From Odobenus rosmarus divergens (lineage: Eukaryota > Chordata > Mammalia > Carnivora > Odobenidae): a stretch of DNA of 64,000 nt. The notes below the pieces were generated by a model. It did no database searches and had not been told where the DNA came from. It was given only the letters and a program-made list of their open reading frames with translations. The stretch lies in assembly GCF_000321225.1 (NCBI RefSeq), contig NW_004451880.1, forward strand, positions 3,236 to 67,235, written 5' to 3'. The position numbers and the translations under genes are program-made. This document shows, piece by piece, positions 20,217 to 31,944 of the stretch. Within the stretch, counting starts at the first letter, position 1; every line of letters begins with the position of its first letter.

Positions 20217-20860
20217 TTTCTAAGTTTTTATTTTAATACCGACTTGTTAACATACAGTATAATACTAGTTTCAGGTGTACAATATAGTGATTGAACACTT
20301 CTCTACATCACCTGGTGCTCATCACAACAAGTGCACTCCTTTCCCTTCTTCCCCCACCCCCTCCCCTCTGGTCACCATCAGTTTGTTCTCTGTAGTTAAG
20401 AGTCTGTTTCTTGGTTTGCCCCTCTCTCTCTTTTTTCCCTTTGCTTGTTTCTTAAATCCCACATATGCATGAAATTATATGGCATTTATCTTTCTCTGAC
20501 TGATTTCACTAAGCATATACTCTCTAGATCCATCCTGTTATTGCAAATGGCAAGCTTTCATTCTTTTTTATGGCTGGATAATATTCCATTGTATATATAC
20601 CCCACATCTTCTTTATCCATTCATCAATGAATGGACACTTGGGCTGCTTCCATAAGTTGGCTATTGTAAATAATGCTGCTATAAACATCAGGGTGCATGT
20701 ATCCCTTTGAATTAATGTTTTTCTATCCTTTGGGTAAATACCCAATTGGATCGTAGGGTAGCTCTATTTTTAACTTTTTGAGGGAGCTCCATACTGGTTT
20801 CCAGAATGGCTATACAAGTGTGCATTCCCACCAACAGTGTAAGAGGGTTCCCCTTTCTCC
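20217..20860 (-). mobile_element. 5'-truncated L1 insertion (ORF2 end plus 3' UTR)
   Basis: Read in reverse this is the L1 ORF2 C-terminus and 3' UTR. The minus-strand frame 20524-20745 carries the typical TMEYYPAIKKNES and MGIYPKDRKTLIQRDTCT peptides. The forward text has GGATAATATTCCATTGTATA and CTTGGGCTGCTTCCATA. A perfect 13-bp target-site duplication, AGGGACACACATT, lies at 20204-20216 and 20861-20873, so both ends are defined. The insertion is 644 bp, truncated at its 5' end, and cannot mobilise itself. Confidence 0.95.
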
Positions 20861-21254
20861 AGGGACACACATTCTTGATTGGATTTATAAAGTGGATTGT
20901 GATAATCCTCTTTATTACCCATTTTTCTTCAACAGATCTGGTGACTGTCGTGCTACTTTCCTGTCTCGCTCAGGCTCTGTGAATACCAGTGAATACCCTG
21001 CAAGATGTATCATGGGCACAGACGTAGCTCTGCAGCCCTGGTCCCCAGGTCCCATCTCAATCACCAGCCCAATATTTGCCTCTTGATAGGTGTCTTTCCC
21101 CTGATTATTACAGGATGAGGAAATGGTTTGGGGAGTGATAATTAATTGGGCTTCTTTTTCAGGGTGGGAGGAAAGTCAGTATCTCTGCTCCAATATTCTT
21201 CCAATGCCATCCAGTGGTGCTGGCAGGGGAAGGGGAGTGACCAGGAACAGAGGA

Positions 21255-21490
21255 AATAACATCTCTTGAGTACCTCTTGTGAATCAGACACCACATGTGC
21301 ACTTTGCACAGATCCCTTCTGACCTGGGGGACTGCCCTTGAAGGTGGATAAACTTCCACGTCACAAATAAGGAAACTGACACTCAAGGAAGATAAGGAAC
21401 TTGACCCAAGTTCACTATTAGCGAGGACTTTGGGCCCAGCTAAAATTCACGCTCAGGCTTGTCCAACTCCAAAGCCCATGCTCTTGGACC
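21255..21490 (-). repeat. MIR SINE
   Basis: Reverse MIR: AATAAGGAAACTGACACTCA, AAGGAACTTGACCCAAGTTCA and TCCAAAGCCCATGCTCTTGG. Confidence 0.75.
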
Positions 21491-22604
21491 TCCTGCTCTT
21501 GGTTTTTGCTCGCTTTCCTGGAATCCCTCAGCTCCCAAATCAAAACACTTTACCCAGGTCTGTTGCTTTGCTGTCACCTGCTCCCTGTGACCTGCTGGGC
21601 TGGGCTTTCTTTAGTAATGGTGTCTTCTCATTTGGATTTGGTTTTGTTCTTTCTCTTCCTGTCTGGGCGAGTGGCTATTAAGAACTGGTTTTGATTACTT
21701 AGAAAGCACCACACAGGGACCCAGTGTGTTGTAATTGGTAAAATGTCTGAACCAAATGCTATATTCCCTGCTGGTGGCTGATTAAGGGATTATTACCATT
21801 TTAAAAATAGTCTTTCAGAATTCAGGGTTATTTTTTACCATTTAAAAAATTACTATTTTGATTCTGTTTGGAGAGGGTTTTCCATCTTGGAATTCTGTGG
21901 AACTCCCACTAGGGACTGTTTGGGGGGGAGATATTCCCTAGAGTGTCCCGTAAGTGACATTTCTGAACCTGGACCGTCTCCCAGTTGCTTATTTATGGGC
22001 CTAGAAGTCAATGGTATTGCTTCTGGGTTCCCTAAGTCCATCCTCTAGTTCTGCCTATGTGAGCTCTCCCTTCTCCATCCCATATTCTCCCTTTTCACTT
22101 CCCAGAAGGTGTCCTGGATTGCATTGGAATAGTATAATCTCCCTTCTTCACTTGGGATAAATCAGATTTGAAAGAGACAAGGGAGAAAAAAGAAGCACAG
22201 CCTTAAAGTGCCCTTAATTTCCTTCTTTAACTTAGTCTAAAGATCAGAGATTCTGAGCAGCCCCCAAGTGACTTTGTTAGGGCTATAATAAGATGAGCAC
22301 ACCTTTCATCTGAGGATCGGAAATGGCTTAACAGGCTCTAATTAAGCCTTTGGGAGAAGGAAGGCTGAGGCATGGGGGCCTGACATCCCTAGCTAAAGAC
22401 ACAGATCTCACATTTCCTATGGGATCACTGTGCATCACAATGGGGGTACTCAGTTTTCTTCCTCTGTGTGAAGATGGTAACCTCTCAACTTTTGGCCTTG
22501 TTAAACCCAAGGATTAATGAAACTAGATTTGCATGGCACTCTCTTTTGCTTGTCTATGGTTAGGTAGAATGCTGGATCTCTGACATAATAATGATAATAG
22601 CTCT

Positions 22605-22820
22605 CCTCCATAATGCCCCATGCTAAGTGGTGTACATAGATATTTAAAATTTTTCATTTTGTATCAGCTATACATAAAGGCTACTCCCTCAGTCTTGCAG
22701 GTAAAGAAACTGAGGCACAGAGAGATAAAGTAATGTGTCCACGTCCACACAGCTACTAAGTTCCATACTTAACTGAGTCCAGGTTGGGCTATCTTCAAAG
22801 TCTGTGGTCTTTCACTCTGC
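22605..22820 (-). repeat. MIR SINE
   Basis: Reverse MIR: AAAGAAACTGAGGCACAGAG and CCACACAGCTACTAAGTTCC, ending near CTGTGGTCTTTCAC. Confidence 0.8.
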
Positions 22821-22834
22821 AGCTTGGCCCCAGA

Positions 22835-23490
22835 ATGTGTTAGGGGAGACCTCTGAGACCTCTAGTCTAATCTTCCATCCCAACGCAAGAATGCTTTCCA
22901 TGCTGTCCCTGAGAGAAGCAGTCACCCAGCCTCTCCTTGCGCCTGCCCTGGGCTGAGGAGTTCGCTACCTCAAAGCACACATTCCCAGGTCTTCCAGGCG
23001 GAGGGTCAAAATCTGCCTCCTAATTCTGCCCTCTGAAGCAACTAGAATGGCCCATTTTGTGTTTTTTTACCAACTCTTCAAATATTTGAAAATAGTTTGA
23101 TTTCTCTTCATTCACTTCTTCCTGAAATTTAGCATAACACTGTTTGAGCACCTTCTCTGTGTCCAGGGCTGGGAATGTGAGATACATGAGTCATGGTCCC
23201 TTTGAGAGCTCATAATCTTTGGGGAAAGGCAGAAACTGTAGTCAACAATTACCATGGTGACCCTTTGATATATTTCCTTCTGCAAATAGCAGCCCATAGC
23301 TGTTCCCAATGCAATATGGCCTCTAGATCTCACACCACTGATGCTTTTGGGTTTGTTTAGGTTTCTATTAAAACATGAAGCCCAAATTGAGGACCACATT
23401 CCAGATGGGGTGAAATGGGATAGAGCTAAGAGCACCACCCTCACAAACACTAAATTTCCACTCCCCGCATTAGCTTGCTTACTGGAATTA
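22835..23490 (+). repeat. L3/CR1-type LINE fragments, interrupted by an L2-like piece
   Basis: 22835-23110 has the TAGTCTAATCTTCCATCCCA and GGGTCAAAATCTGCCTCCTA stretches. 23310-23490 has GAGGACCACATTCCAGATGG and TTTCCACTCCCCGCATTAGC, corresponding to the CCAGGTGTGGTCTGAC region of L3. 23120-23270 between them looks like reverse L2. No coding potential remains. Confidence 0.55.
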
Positions 23491-24229
23491 GCCTTCAAAT
23501 CTTTGATTCATTCAGAACTCCGGACCTTGGGGTCAATTAATTTGTTCCAGTTGCCCCCTCCCCACCCCCCAAAATACTCGGGGTTATTTTCACATGAACT
23601 TTTCATAGAAACCATGCTTGAGCCACCCCTTCCTTGGACCACTTATGTACTTAAGTCTGTTCCTATGGAGATGGAAAGAAATGCAGATCTGGCCAAGAGT
23701 GGGCGAGGAAAAAGCCTTGAGAACTGATGGCCATGTTTCGTTTCCCAAAGCTGATATAAACTCAGCTTTTCAAGGGCCTGGTTCTCTGGAATGACTTGAG
23801 CTAACGATGCAGGGGTATGAGCCAGATGGCTTTTGTGAGTCACCCTCGCCAACCAAGAACTCAGGGGTCCCATGTCCTCCAGAAGATTCAGGGAATCCAG
23901 CTCCAACTTCCTGAGTTCCTGCCGGGCCCACCAGTTGCTGGGAGGACAGGCTGCCTCTCTCGAATTTCCTCTCCTGCCACCTTCCCCGACAAGCCCCCAC
24001 CACAGGCACACCTGCCCCCACCTCCAGACCCTTTTCCCCACTTCAAAAGCAAACAAACGAAGAGCAACAGAAAACCCTAGAAAGACCCTGTCACATGAGA
24101 GTCTGCGCCACCATTGCCTGCAGGTGGCATTGGGGGAGCAGTGAGGAGGGGGTCTCCCCTCTGTAGGGAGGCCCTACCCGGCATCTGTGCCCTTTCACCC
24201 AGCCCCTCCCGTCATGAGCCTCTGTGACA

Positions 24230-24420
24230 GCGTGGGTCCCAGGTCCGCGCTAACGACAACAGCCATTAAGACTCAGACAGGTTGCCAGCTGCTTTGAGAG
24301 CGTCCTGATTGCTACTGTCTAATACATTTTCAATTTGAGGAAGGAGTTTACCATAAATATGCAGATCCTTTGAAGCTGCCTTTGCGGAGCCTGGCTCAGA
24401 GCACTGGAGCGGGGGTTGGA
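24230..24420. promoter_or_regulatory. Candidate conserved non-coding element
   Basis: Unique, repeat-free sequence with little CpG and an AT-rich core (CTAATACATTTTCAATTTGAG, CATAAATATGCAGATC). An octamer ATTTGCAT lies just downstream at 24623-24630, next to a TTAATTAA-type stretch. The regulatory role is inferred from composition only. Confidence 0.3.
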
Positions 24421-25479
24421 TTGCTGGAAATCCGCAGCCTCGATTGCCAGCTCCCTGGCTGGGGGACAGAGCTGACAAGAGTAGGCCGGCTGGGGAGGCT
24501 ACTTGGCGGGCCGTTCCCCACGAGCCAGCGAGCCAGTGAGCACTTTGCCTTTGATGAGGAAATTCTGGGACAGCAGTTCTCCGGGAGAGGATGGGGGCTG
24601 CTTTGAAGGTTACTGAGAAGTCATTTGCATCTTCCTTTTAATTAAGGAGCCGGGAGAAGGGGAATTGGCATGAGGTTTGAAATAACTGATGTCTCCTAGA
24701 ATGGCATAAATTCTTAGAGCTGGAGGAGACCCAAAGGGTCATCGGGTCTAGCTCTCCCTCCGGAGAATGCAGATGGGCGTGTGTCACTCCAGGGCTTGAG
24801 ACCCCTCGGGGGCCCCATTTGCTCCCAGAGTGAAATGGCAGCTCCCCAGCAAGGCCGTCACAGGCTGGGCGCTGCTTCCTCTGAGCCTCCTCTGGTGTCA
24901 CGTGGCTCAGACACTCTGCCTCTACTGTGGGTTCGCTGACCCTCATCCTTGAGTACAGACGCAGCCCTCCCCTGCCGAGAGTGGGGCTCAGCACAGGCCT
25001 GGAGAAAGGGATGCACCAGCGAACGAGGGACTGGTGTGTGTGCAGAGCCAGGCGCCGGGGCCTGGGCAGTGTGCAGGGAGCATGCTGGACGGGCCATTCC
25101 AGCCCCGAGGAGCTCATGTCCAGCAGGGCCGCCAGAGCCTTGGGGGGTTAGGAATTTGTCATGAGAGCTCTCTAAAACTACTGTTCCTCAGTTTGTTCAA
25201 AGTGTTCCTCTGACAAGCCTCTCCGTTGGCAACTGGAATTTGAAGCTGTGAAATGGGAGGCCCCTCAAATCATCATACACGTCTTTCCCTTCTCCCAGAG
25301 CACCACCCTCTCTAGTGAATTAAAGGGCTCTTCCGTCCCTCCTCTGGGAGGGCATCTGGCTTTCCTGGCTACCCCCAGATGACACACAGCCAAGGGGCAG
25401 ATGAGCTGGCTTTGGAAGGGTGTCACCTGAAGGACCCTCTCTCCTCCTGTCTCCCCAGCCCACATGCATCTGGTTCTTT

Positions 25480-25690
25480 CTCCCAAAGCACTGGCACTTC
25501 CTGCTTATCAGCTTTGATGGGAAATTCACCGACTGCAGAAGCTTATTCACACATCAGCCGGCAAACAAATTAGAGCTACTTAAATTTTCAAACGGGGGGC
25601 TGCTTTTGGGCAGAGGAACGGGGTTGCAAAGTGCTGCATTTTAAATATATTTATTGTAATATGCCCCATCACGCATCCTGAGCCTAGCCT
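25480..25690. promoter_or_regulatory. Candidate conserved non-coding element
   Basis: Repeat-free sequence of mixed composition with ACAAATTAGAGCTACTTAAA and ATTTTAAATATATTTATTGT blocks beside a GC-rich segment. This texture is typical of conserved intronic enhancers in neural genes. Conservation was not tested. Confidence 0.3.
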
Positions 25691-26194
25691 AGGGAAGTTT
25701 GCCAGTACAGAGTGACTCTTCTCCGCGCCTCTTCAGCCAGCTCATGCCTGGGAGAGCTAGAAGAGGCTGAGCTGCTAATTTGGTCTCATGAAGCAGCCCG
25801 CGTCATCAGCTCTGCTGAGAGGTGGGCACGCCACAGACCAGAGGTGTGGGCAGTTGAGGGCAGGCAGGCTGGGTGGTGGTGGGGAGCCCAGGGAGGTGAG
25901 GGGGAACCATGTGCAGGGATCCTAGCGTTTTATTCCTCCGTGCTCCTTCCTCCGGTAAAATAGGGCTGATGGTCCTAATGATATCTGCTGTATGGACTTT
26001 ATAAAATTATTGTGAAAACAAAACGAAAGGCTGTTTGTAGATGTGTTTGGAGGATTCTGCTGTACTGTGCAGAATTGAGTCTTGTCCTCTCTCTCCTGGG
26101 GATGTCTGTGTATATATTTCTCTGTCTTTTTATGCAACATTCCTGGAGTCTTGCTCGTAGCCTGGTTCAGGGCAGAGAGAAGGACAAAGCAAGG

Positions 26195-26235
26195 CTTCTG
26201 GGAGGTGGGAGAGGGACGTGCAGCTGGGTTTTCCT
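26195..26235 (+). repeat. 41-bp duplication, copy 1
   Basis: Matches 26870-26910 at 40 of 41 bases in the same orientation, 675 bp apart. It starts CTTCTGGGAGGTGGG and ends CAGCTGGGTTTTCCT. Flanking bases are unrelated. No known repeat. Confidence 0.92.
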
Positions 26236-26619
26236 TCCCCTCCCCTACTTCTCTGCTTCTCTATCCCTAACCTCTGCCCTCCGTCTCTCCTTAATGCAGC
26301 AGCATCACACATACCACGTGGCAGTGGCTCTGGGTGGGGCGAATGTAAGACCCAGAAGTCACGGGTCTCCCTTCCTGGGAGAATCTACAGAACATCTAGG
26401 GCCTACCTAACACACACTGCTCCGAAAAGAGCTGCCGACACCCCCAAACTAGAAACTTCGCATCTGCCCAGAGTGCAGTGAGGCCCAGCCACACACCACC
26501 TTCCTGTGAGCCCGCCTCCTGGTAGGGGCAGCGATGGGCCATTCTCAGCCCTTCCCTGTGAGCTCAGCATCCTACTGACTCTTGAAAGACAGGGAGCAAC
26601 CATCCTCCTTCAGGCCCAG

Positions 26620-26780
26620 ACCCTTCATTAGAACCATTAGTTCAATTGGCATCTGCCGCTCAGAGCTCAAAGTTGTGTGTTATTAGTACAACTGCTTTCC
26701 CAAGACACTTCTCCACCTGGCGAGTTTAACAAATGAAGCCAGGCGCTCTCCATGCCCCAACTGTGGCATGTTTATTGGGA
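26620..26780. promoter_or_regulatory. Candidate conserved non-coding element
   Basis: Repeat-free and moderately AT-rich (GAACCATTAGTTCAATTGGC, TGTGTTATTAGTACAACTGC). Regulatory role inferred from composition only. Confidence 0.25.
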
Positions 26781-26869
26781 GTAATTCCCTTAGAAGATGA
26801 AAAATCTCAAGCATGCCTGAGCTCTCTGATAAATTCTCTCCTTGGCAGCTCATTTGAAATCCCTTCTAC

Positions 26870-26910
26870 CTTCTGGGAGGTGGGGGAGGGACGTGCAGCT
26901 GGGTTTTCCT
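26870..26910 (+). repeat. 41-bp duplication, copy 2
   Basis: Second copy of 26195-26235, with a single A-to-G difference. Its edges abut unrelated sequence on both sides, like a templated filler insertion. Confidence 0.92.
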
Positions 26911-27441
26911 ATTTACAGGCTCTGCCGTGCACTCGGCCCCTGCCAGTGTGAGCCAGACCAACTCTGGTCATCCCCCCGGAGAGGTTCGGAAGAGAGTCTG
27001 TGAGGTTGTTGACCACATTCAGTGAAAAGGAGGGAGTGATGGAGGTAAAGGAAATTCTTCAACTCACGAAGTACCTCTGTCCGAAAGGAGAAGCAAAAAC
27101 ACAAGAAGGAAACGCAGTCCGGGCACCCTCGCTGCCCTGTGTCGGGAGATTGCCCTTCTGGAGCCCCGAGCTCGTGGGAGAGCCTGCGAAGTCCCCCAAG
27201 CGTGTCTCTGGAGGGCGGCATTTTTAGTCAGAGCAGTCTGCCGTGCGTTGAGCTGCCCTGGACAGTCTTTATCTGTCCCTAGAGCCCCTGAAAATAGCTA
27301 CTGTGGGTTTGTTCTCTTTGGCATCAGGAGCAGTGAGGGCCGGGCCAAATGCCACTTTATATCCCCCCGGAGGGCGGGGAGTCGGGATGGAGGTCTGGGC
27401 CCATCTTGGCAAGAGCCAAACGCTCGAGCACACACACAGTG

Positions 27442-28054
27442 CAGCTGACTCCTCATTATTGGTGGATTCTGCTTTTGCAAACCCGTCCACCCCCTAAAAT
27501 CTACCTGTGTCCCAGAAACAGTACTCGTGGCGCTTCTCCGGACTGGGAGAGGAGTGAAAAATGTGAGTCAGTGGACAGGCACGTTCCCAGCGTCTTCCTC
27601 TGCTTTCAGCCCTCGTACTGTAAACACGTGTCCTTTTTGTGGTCCGCTCACGGTCATGCATTTCACACCGGCGTGTTTGTTCCTGGGGACTTTGCTGTTT
27701 AAGATGACCACCCCCCCGCCCAGCTGAGTGCTGCAGTGCTAACAGACCTAAGCACCAGAAAGCCGTGGTGTGCCTTACAGAAAAATGCAGGTGTTCCAGA
27801 AGCATCATTCAGGTGTGAATTACAGTCTGTTGTTCAATATGAGTGAATCGACAATATGTATAAAGTATGGTGTCAGGACGCAGAAACACATAAAACGAGG
27901 TTGTGTGTTGACTGTTGAGGAAAATGTTGTAACAGAGCCTCCCAGGACCCTAACCCTGCATCTCCTCTAGGAGCAGTGGCTCGGCATCCCCTAATTCAGT
28001 ATTTGTGGCAACTTTATTGAACATAATCGCTGCAAATAATGAGAATCTACTGTA
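27442..28054 (+). mobile_element. Tigger-type (pogo superfamily) DNA transposon relic
   Basis: Both ends are readable as inverted repeats: CAGCTGACTCCTCATTATT at 27442 and, reversed from 28052, CAGTAGATTCTCATTATT. A TA (28053-28054) follows the right end and a TG precedes the left, fitting a decayed TA target site. Between them are Tigger landmarks: CTGCTTTTGCAAACCCGTCC, GTGTGCCTTACAGAAAAATG, CATAAAACGAGGTTGTGTG and TCTCCTCTAGGAGCAGTGGC. The frame 27770-27970 keeps a fragment (SESTICIKYG) of the CENP-B-like helix-turn-helix of the transposase. At 613 bp it is an internally deleted, dead element. Confidence 0.82.
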
Positions 28055-28329
28055 GTGAGATTCAGCCAGGAGAGAAGACCGGGAATGAGTGCCCTTAAGA
28101 GTTGTTGAACTTGTCCTACAGTAGCCTTTTCTCTCTGCATTCACTACCCCATACTCCTACCCTCTTGTTTTCTTATAATATCTGAGGGTCTCCTCTGTTC
28201 CTTGATGCCTTGGCCTTCCTCCTGGTTCCCCTAATATAGAAGTAGAATCTAGATCCTACAGTCCTGGGGCCAAAATGAATAATAAAGGTCCTCTAGACCA
28301 TTGCTTTAATCAGATGTTTGGATTCTTGC

Positions 28330-28720
28330 AAATGTGTTCTCATGAAGTAGAGTCTGTGCTTGAATGCCTCCCATGTCGGGGAACTCACTACCTATAGGAA
28401 GTAGAAAGCTCTCATTGTTAGAAAGATTTGCTGTCTGTTGGGCAAAATTCCTTCTTTCTGAAGCCTTTTCCTTTTGTCCTTATTTCTGTTTCCTTGGTCC
28501 ACACATCTATTCTATCCTTCCCATTGTCTGCGTTTCCTTTTTCATTATAGAGTATGACTTCAGTCTTCTCACCTTCCTGGTCAGTGTCCTTGGAATACGC
28601 TCATTAATCACTTAAAGAGCAGTGTCTGGAACAACTTGCAGTATTTCAGGTGTGGTCTGAGTAGAAGAGTACTGTCTTCCCTCACATCAAACCAGCCATC
28701 CCTTTGTCAATGGTGTCCAT
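28330..28720 (+). repeat. L3/CR1-type LINE 3' fragment
   Basis: It contains GGGGAACTCACTACCTATAG, AAAGCTCTCATTGTTAGAAAG, TTCCTGGTCAGTGTCCTTGGA and TTGCAGTATTTCAGGTGTGGTC in the L3 order. Confidence 0.65.
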
Positions 28721-29059
28721 AATGGAGAAGTGCTAACGCTGCCAATTTATTTTCATGTTAACCAAATGGAGTCTTGGCTCCAAGACAAGGTTCTACTGGA
28801 GGAATGCCAGGCATCAGCCACAGGGCATAGGGAGAGCTATTTCATGGCAGGAGGGAGAGGGTCCTTCCTCACCCCCCCTTCTTGGTGGCCACCTTCATGG
28901 TGCTTCATCTGCAAGCCTGTGCAGCTGAGCCCCTGGTCACCTGTCCAGAGTCTCTGTGTTGTCCCTCTCGGGCCTGTCTCTCCCTGGCTTTGCCCCCAAG
29001 GCGCTTTGAAAAACCATACCACATTATAAATACAGCCATCATTTTTAGGAATTCAGGTT

Positions 29060-29420
29060 AGAGCTGGATAGGACTGCACTATATCCTTCTTTTGTAGGTG
29101 AGATAACTGAAGACTAAAACAGAAGTGACTTGCCTGAAGGAATTTCATAATACAATTAGGCAGATGTTTATCGAGCACCCATTATACCTTATAGGCCAGG
29201 CACTGTCCTGGGAGCTGGAGCTGCATAGGGGAATTTATGAATGCAATCACTAACTGTTTACTAAACACTGATTCCCTGCTAGGCATTAGGGATATTAGGG
29301 AGCAAGACAGAGCCTCATCATTCATGGAATGTACTGTGTAGTGGGGGGAGATGGGCCCAAAACAAATAATAACTGAAATAATTATATGATTACAAGCGTG
29401 ATGCGTGCTGCAAAGGAGAA
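29060..29420 (-). repeat. MIR piece followed by L2 3' pieces
   Basis: 29060-29140 is a degraded reverse MIR (TGTAGGTGAGATAACTGAAG). 29160-29420 is reverse L2: GATGTTTATCGAGCACCCATT, GGCCAGGCACTGTCCTGGGA, then a second head, GTTTACTAAACACTGATTCC. That suggests two L2 ends in tandem. Confidence 0.65.
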
Positions 29421-29662
29421 GCATAGGGCTCTCTGCGTGAGTCCCTGCAATGGGGACTTGACTGAGCCAGAGCGGGTGGCCATCCCCCAAGTAACGGGGA
29501 GCATGACTCACCTGAGCAAGGGCCTCCTAGAGCTAGCGGTCTGGTATGAGACTCTGAGACCCGAGCCGGTTGATGGCAAAGCCAGATTGGGAAGCTGGAA
29601 TTCCTGAAGCTTTACTTTTTCCACTGTTCTCTTCCTTAAGCTTTATTTAAATATCCTGTTGT

Positions 29663-29862
29663 GGGGCACCTGGGCCATGCAGTCAGTTAAGCATCCGACT
29701 CTTGGTTTTGGTTCAGGTCATGATCTCAGGGTCCTGGGATCAAATCCCGCATCAGGTGCTGTGCTCAGCACAGAGTCTGCTTGAGATTCTCTCTCCCTCT
29801 GGCCCTCCCATTCATGCACTGTCTCTCTCTCTCTCTCTCTCTCTCTCAAATAAATAAATCCA
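29663..29862 (+). mobile_element. CanSINE
   Basis: GGGGCACCTGGGCCATGCAG, GGTCATGATCTCAGGGTCCT, GAGTCTGCTTGAGATTCTCT, a (TC)n run at about 29820-29849 and an AATAAATAAAT tail follow the full CanSINE order. I could not find convincing target-site duplications. The minus-strand frame over it (29718-29981) is spurious. Confidence 0.93.
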
Positions 29863-30029
29863 TAACTTCTTCCAGGTATGGAAGTCAGAATCAAAGACAG
29901 GGAAAAGCAAAAGCTGACTTCAGGGATGTGGACTCTCAGACAGTAACTTTGTAGCAAATACCAATGGGTGAGGAATAACAATTCAGATGTTTACTAAATG
30001 GTTATGATCCATAGCCTGGGAGAATTAAT

Positions 30030-30245
30030 ATCTCAGAGACAGTGTAGTCCAGTACACCTGCCTGTGTTTGAATCTGAACTAACTTACCCTTCCCGAGTCT
30101 CAGTTTTCAAGTCTGTAAAATGGGGATGGTAGCAGTATCTCCCTAGTAGTGTGGTTGGGAAGATTAAATAAGATGACGAATGTAAAGCATTTAGTCTAGT
30201 ATCTGGCCTGTGGTAAGTGTTCAAAAGTATTAGCTTGTATAATTT
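30030..30245 (+). repeat. MIR SINE, nearly full length
   Basis: Forward MIR from GACAGTGTAGTCCAGTACAC through CAAGTCTGTAAAATGGGGAT to GTGGTAAGTGTTCAAAAGTATTAGC. Confidence 0.85.
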
Positions 30246-30304
30246 TCTTAGAGTCAGTCCTTGAGTTATATTGGATGAGGACTAGGAATTTATGGCGGCC
30301 AAAA

Positions 30305-30420
30305 ATGTGTTTATTGAGCATCAGCTTTGTTCCAGGAGCTCTGCTAGGGGCTGATTATAGTGAACAGGCAAGGTGTCCACATCCCTTGCTCCAGGTACTT
30401 TCATACTTTGGGAGCATGAC
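30305..30420 (-). repeat. L2 3' fragment
   Basis: GTTTATTGAGCATCAGCTTTG, CCAGGAGCTCTGCTAGGGGC and GATTATAGTGAACAGGCAAG match the reverse L2 end. Confidence 0.7.
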
Positions 30421-31379
30421 TTGCACATGGGTTGCGACTCAGAAACACATGGACACCTGCCTGTATGTAACTGAAACCAGAGCTTATGAAGCATGGTGGC
30501 CCCTGCCATGGGCTGTGCTCTCTGATCTAGTCTGGATTTAGATTTAATTTTTAAGGTGCAGTTCTTAACCCACCAAAGTGATTTCAGAACCCACTAATGC
30601 GAAGCAGCCATGCTCAAACAAAACACTGCCTTAGACTAACTGAGCCGTGGCTTAATAAGCACAGGTAGACATTCCTTTGATGCGAAGTCTTCCCAGTTTT
30701 CTCTGGGCTTGTGTCTGATCTCTTGCCTTTGGTATTTGCCGTTGTTGTCGTTTGATCCTGAATTTTCACAGCATTCTATATGTAAGCATATATTTTGTGT
30801 TAAAAGAATATTTTGGCTAAGAGAACAAGGTCTTTGGCCGACATCCGCAATGCCCTTTGTTCCCTAGATCACCCCCTCAGACAGTCAACTGGGTCCTTAC
30901 TTGTGACCCAGTTTCCCGTGTAAACTAAACCTTAAGATTGGAGATATCGGATTTAAATTCAATAAATGCTTAATTCCATCATGCCAGGCGTGTTTACGGT
31001 AGGGGTTTACATTACAAGCCTTTGAACTGAACTGCAGTCAAGCCAGGTACAGCCCTGCACTGTTAGACTCTGAAACTGTAACTCAATCTTCATTAATTCT
31101 GGGCATCTCTAGCCGTAGTGTCTCATTCCTGACTGTCATTTGTCCTGCCTGTAGGTCAAAATCAGTTCTGTGCACTCAAGGAGACGTTCATGTATTACTG
31201 TATGCATCCTTCCTCGTGAGAATTTCAACTTCAGACCCTGAACCCGAGGTCAAAAAAAATGAGTCCTTGCTTATGGTTTATCCAACTGTGGATGGTCCCA
31301 GAAAACAAGGATCTGGAATAAAAAAAAAGAGCTTGCATTTGGATAGGTCTTTAAACTTTTGTCACATCGGGGATTACCT

Positions 31380-31515
31380 CAGATCATCCCAGCAAGTGGA
31401 GAAGGGAAGGAAGACTTACCCTTACCTTCTAGGTAGCAAAATTGACTTCCCAAGCCACACGGCAAGGGCATGATGAACTTGAAGTCAAATCTCCTGACTT
31501 CTGGTCAGCCGCATT
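31380..31515 (-). repeat. MIR SINE fragment
   Basis: Degraded reverse MIR ending in AAGTCAAATCTCCTGACTTC. Confidence 0.5.
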
Positions 31516-31639
31516 GCCACCAGACAGACAGTAGTACTGTTATCTTCCATTCCCATGGCTTCTTTTGGCTCATCAAAAGCCATCATAACATCCTCTCGGT
31601 TGATTGTCCACAGCAGTGCTGTGCTATGGGCAAGTGGGT

Positions 31640-31760
31640 TCATTTATTTCCATTTTACAGATGAGAAAGATTTAAGGAGGTTACGTGACTTGCCCAAGAT
31701 CACACAGCTTATGCATGGCAGAGTAGGAAAGAAAATGTGGGTCTTCCGGTGCATCCCCCA
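31640..31760 (-). repeat. MIR SINE
   Basis: CATTTTACAGATGAGAAAGA, GACTTGCCCAAGATCACACA and GCTTATGCATGGCAGAG. Confidence 0.8.
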
Positions 31761-31944
31761 ACCCTGCATGCCCTTGTGTCAAGCAACCTCCCTGCACCTT
31801 GGCCTCGATTTTGTGGCATCTTGTAGGAGACTCTCTTCAGGGCTGTGTTGTCCAAAGAACAAGTTTATAGTGATCAGAGAGGTATGTGGAAAGGCCCAGG
31901 TCCTAAGATCAAGATAGCCTACACCTGCCCCAACCTGACCAGAC

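Noticed and set aside
26082..26951. Shared peptide FWEVGEGRAAGFS in two open frames, suggesting a gene family
   Set aside because: The shared peptide is the translation of the 41-bp DNA duplication; the frames are otherwise unrelated.
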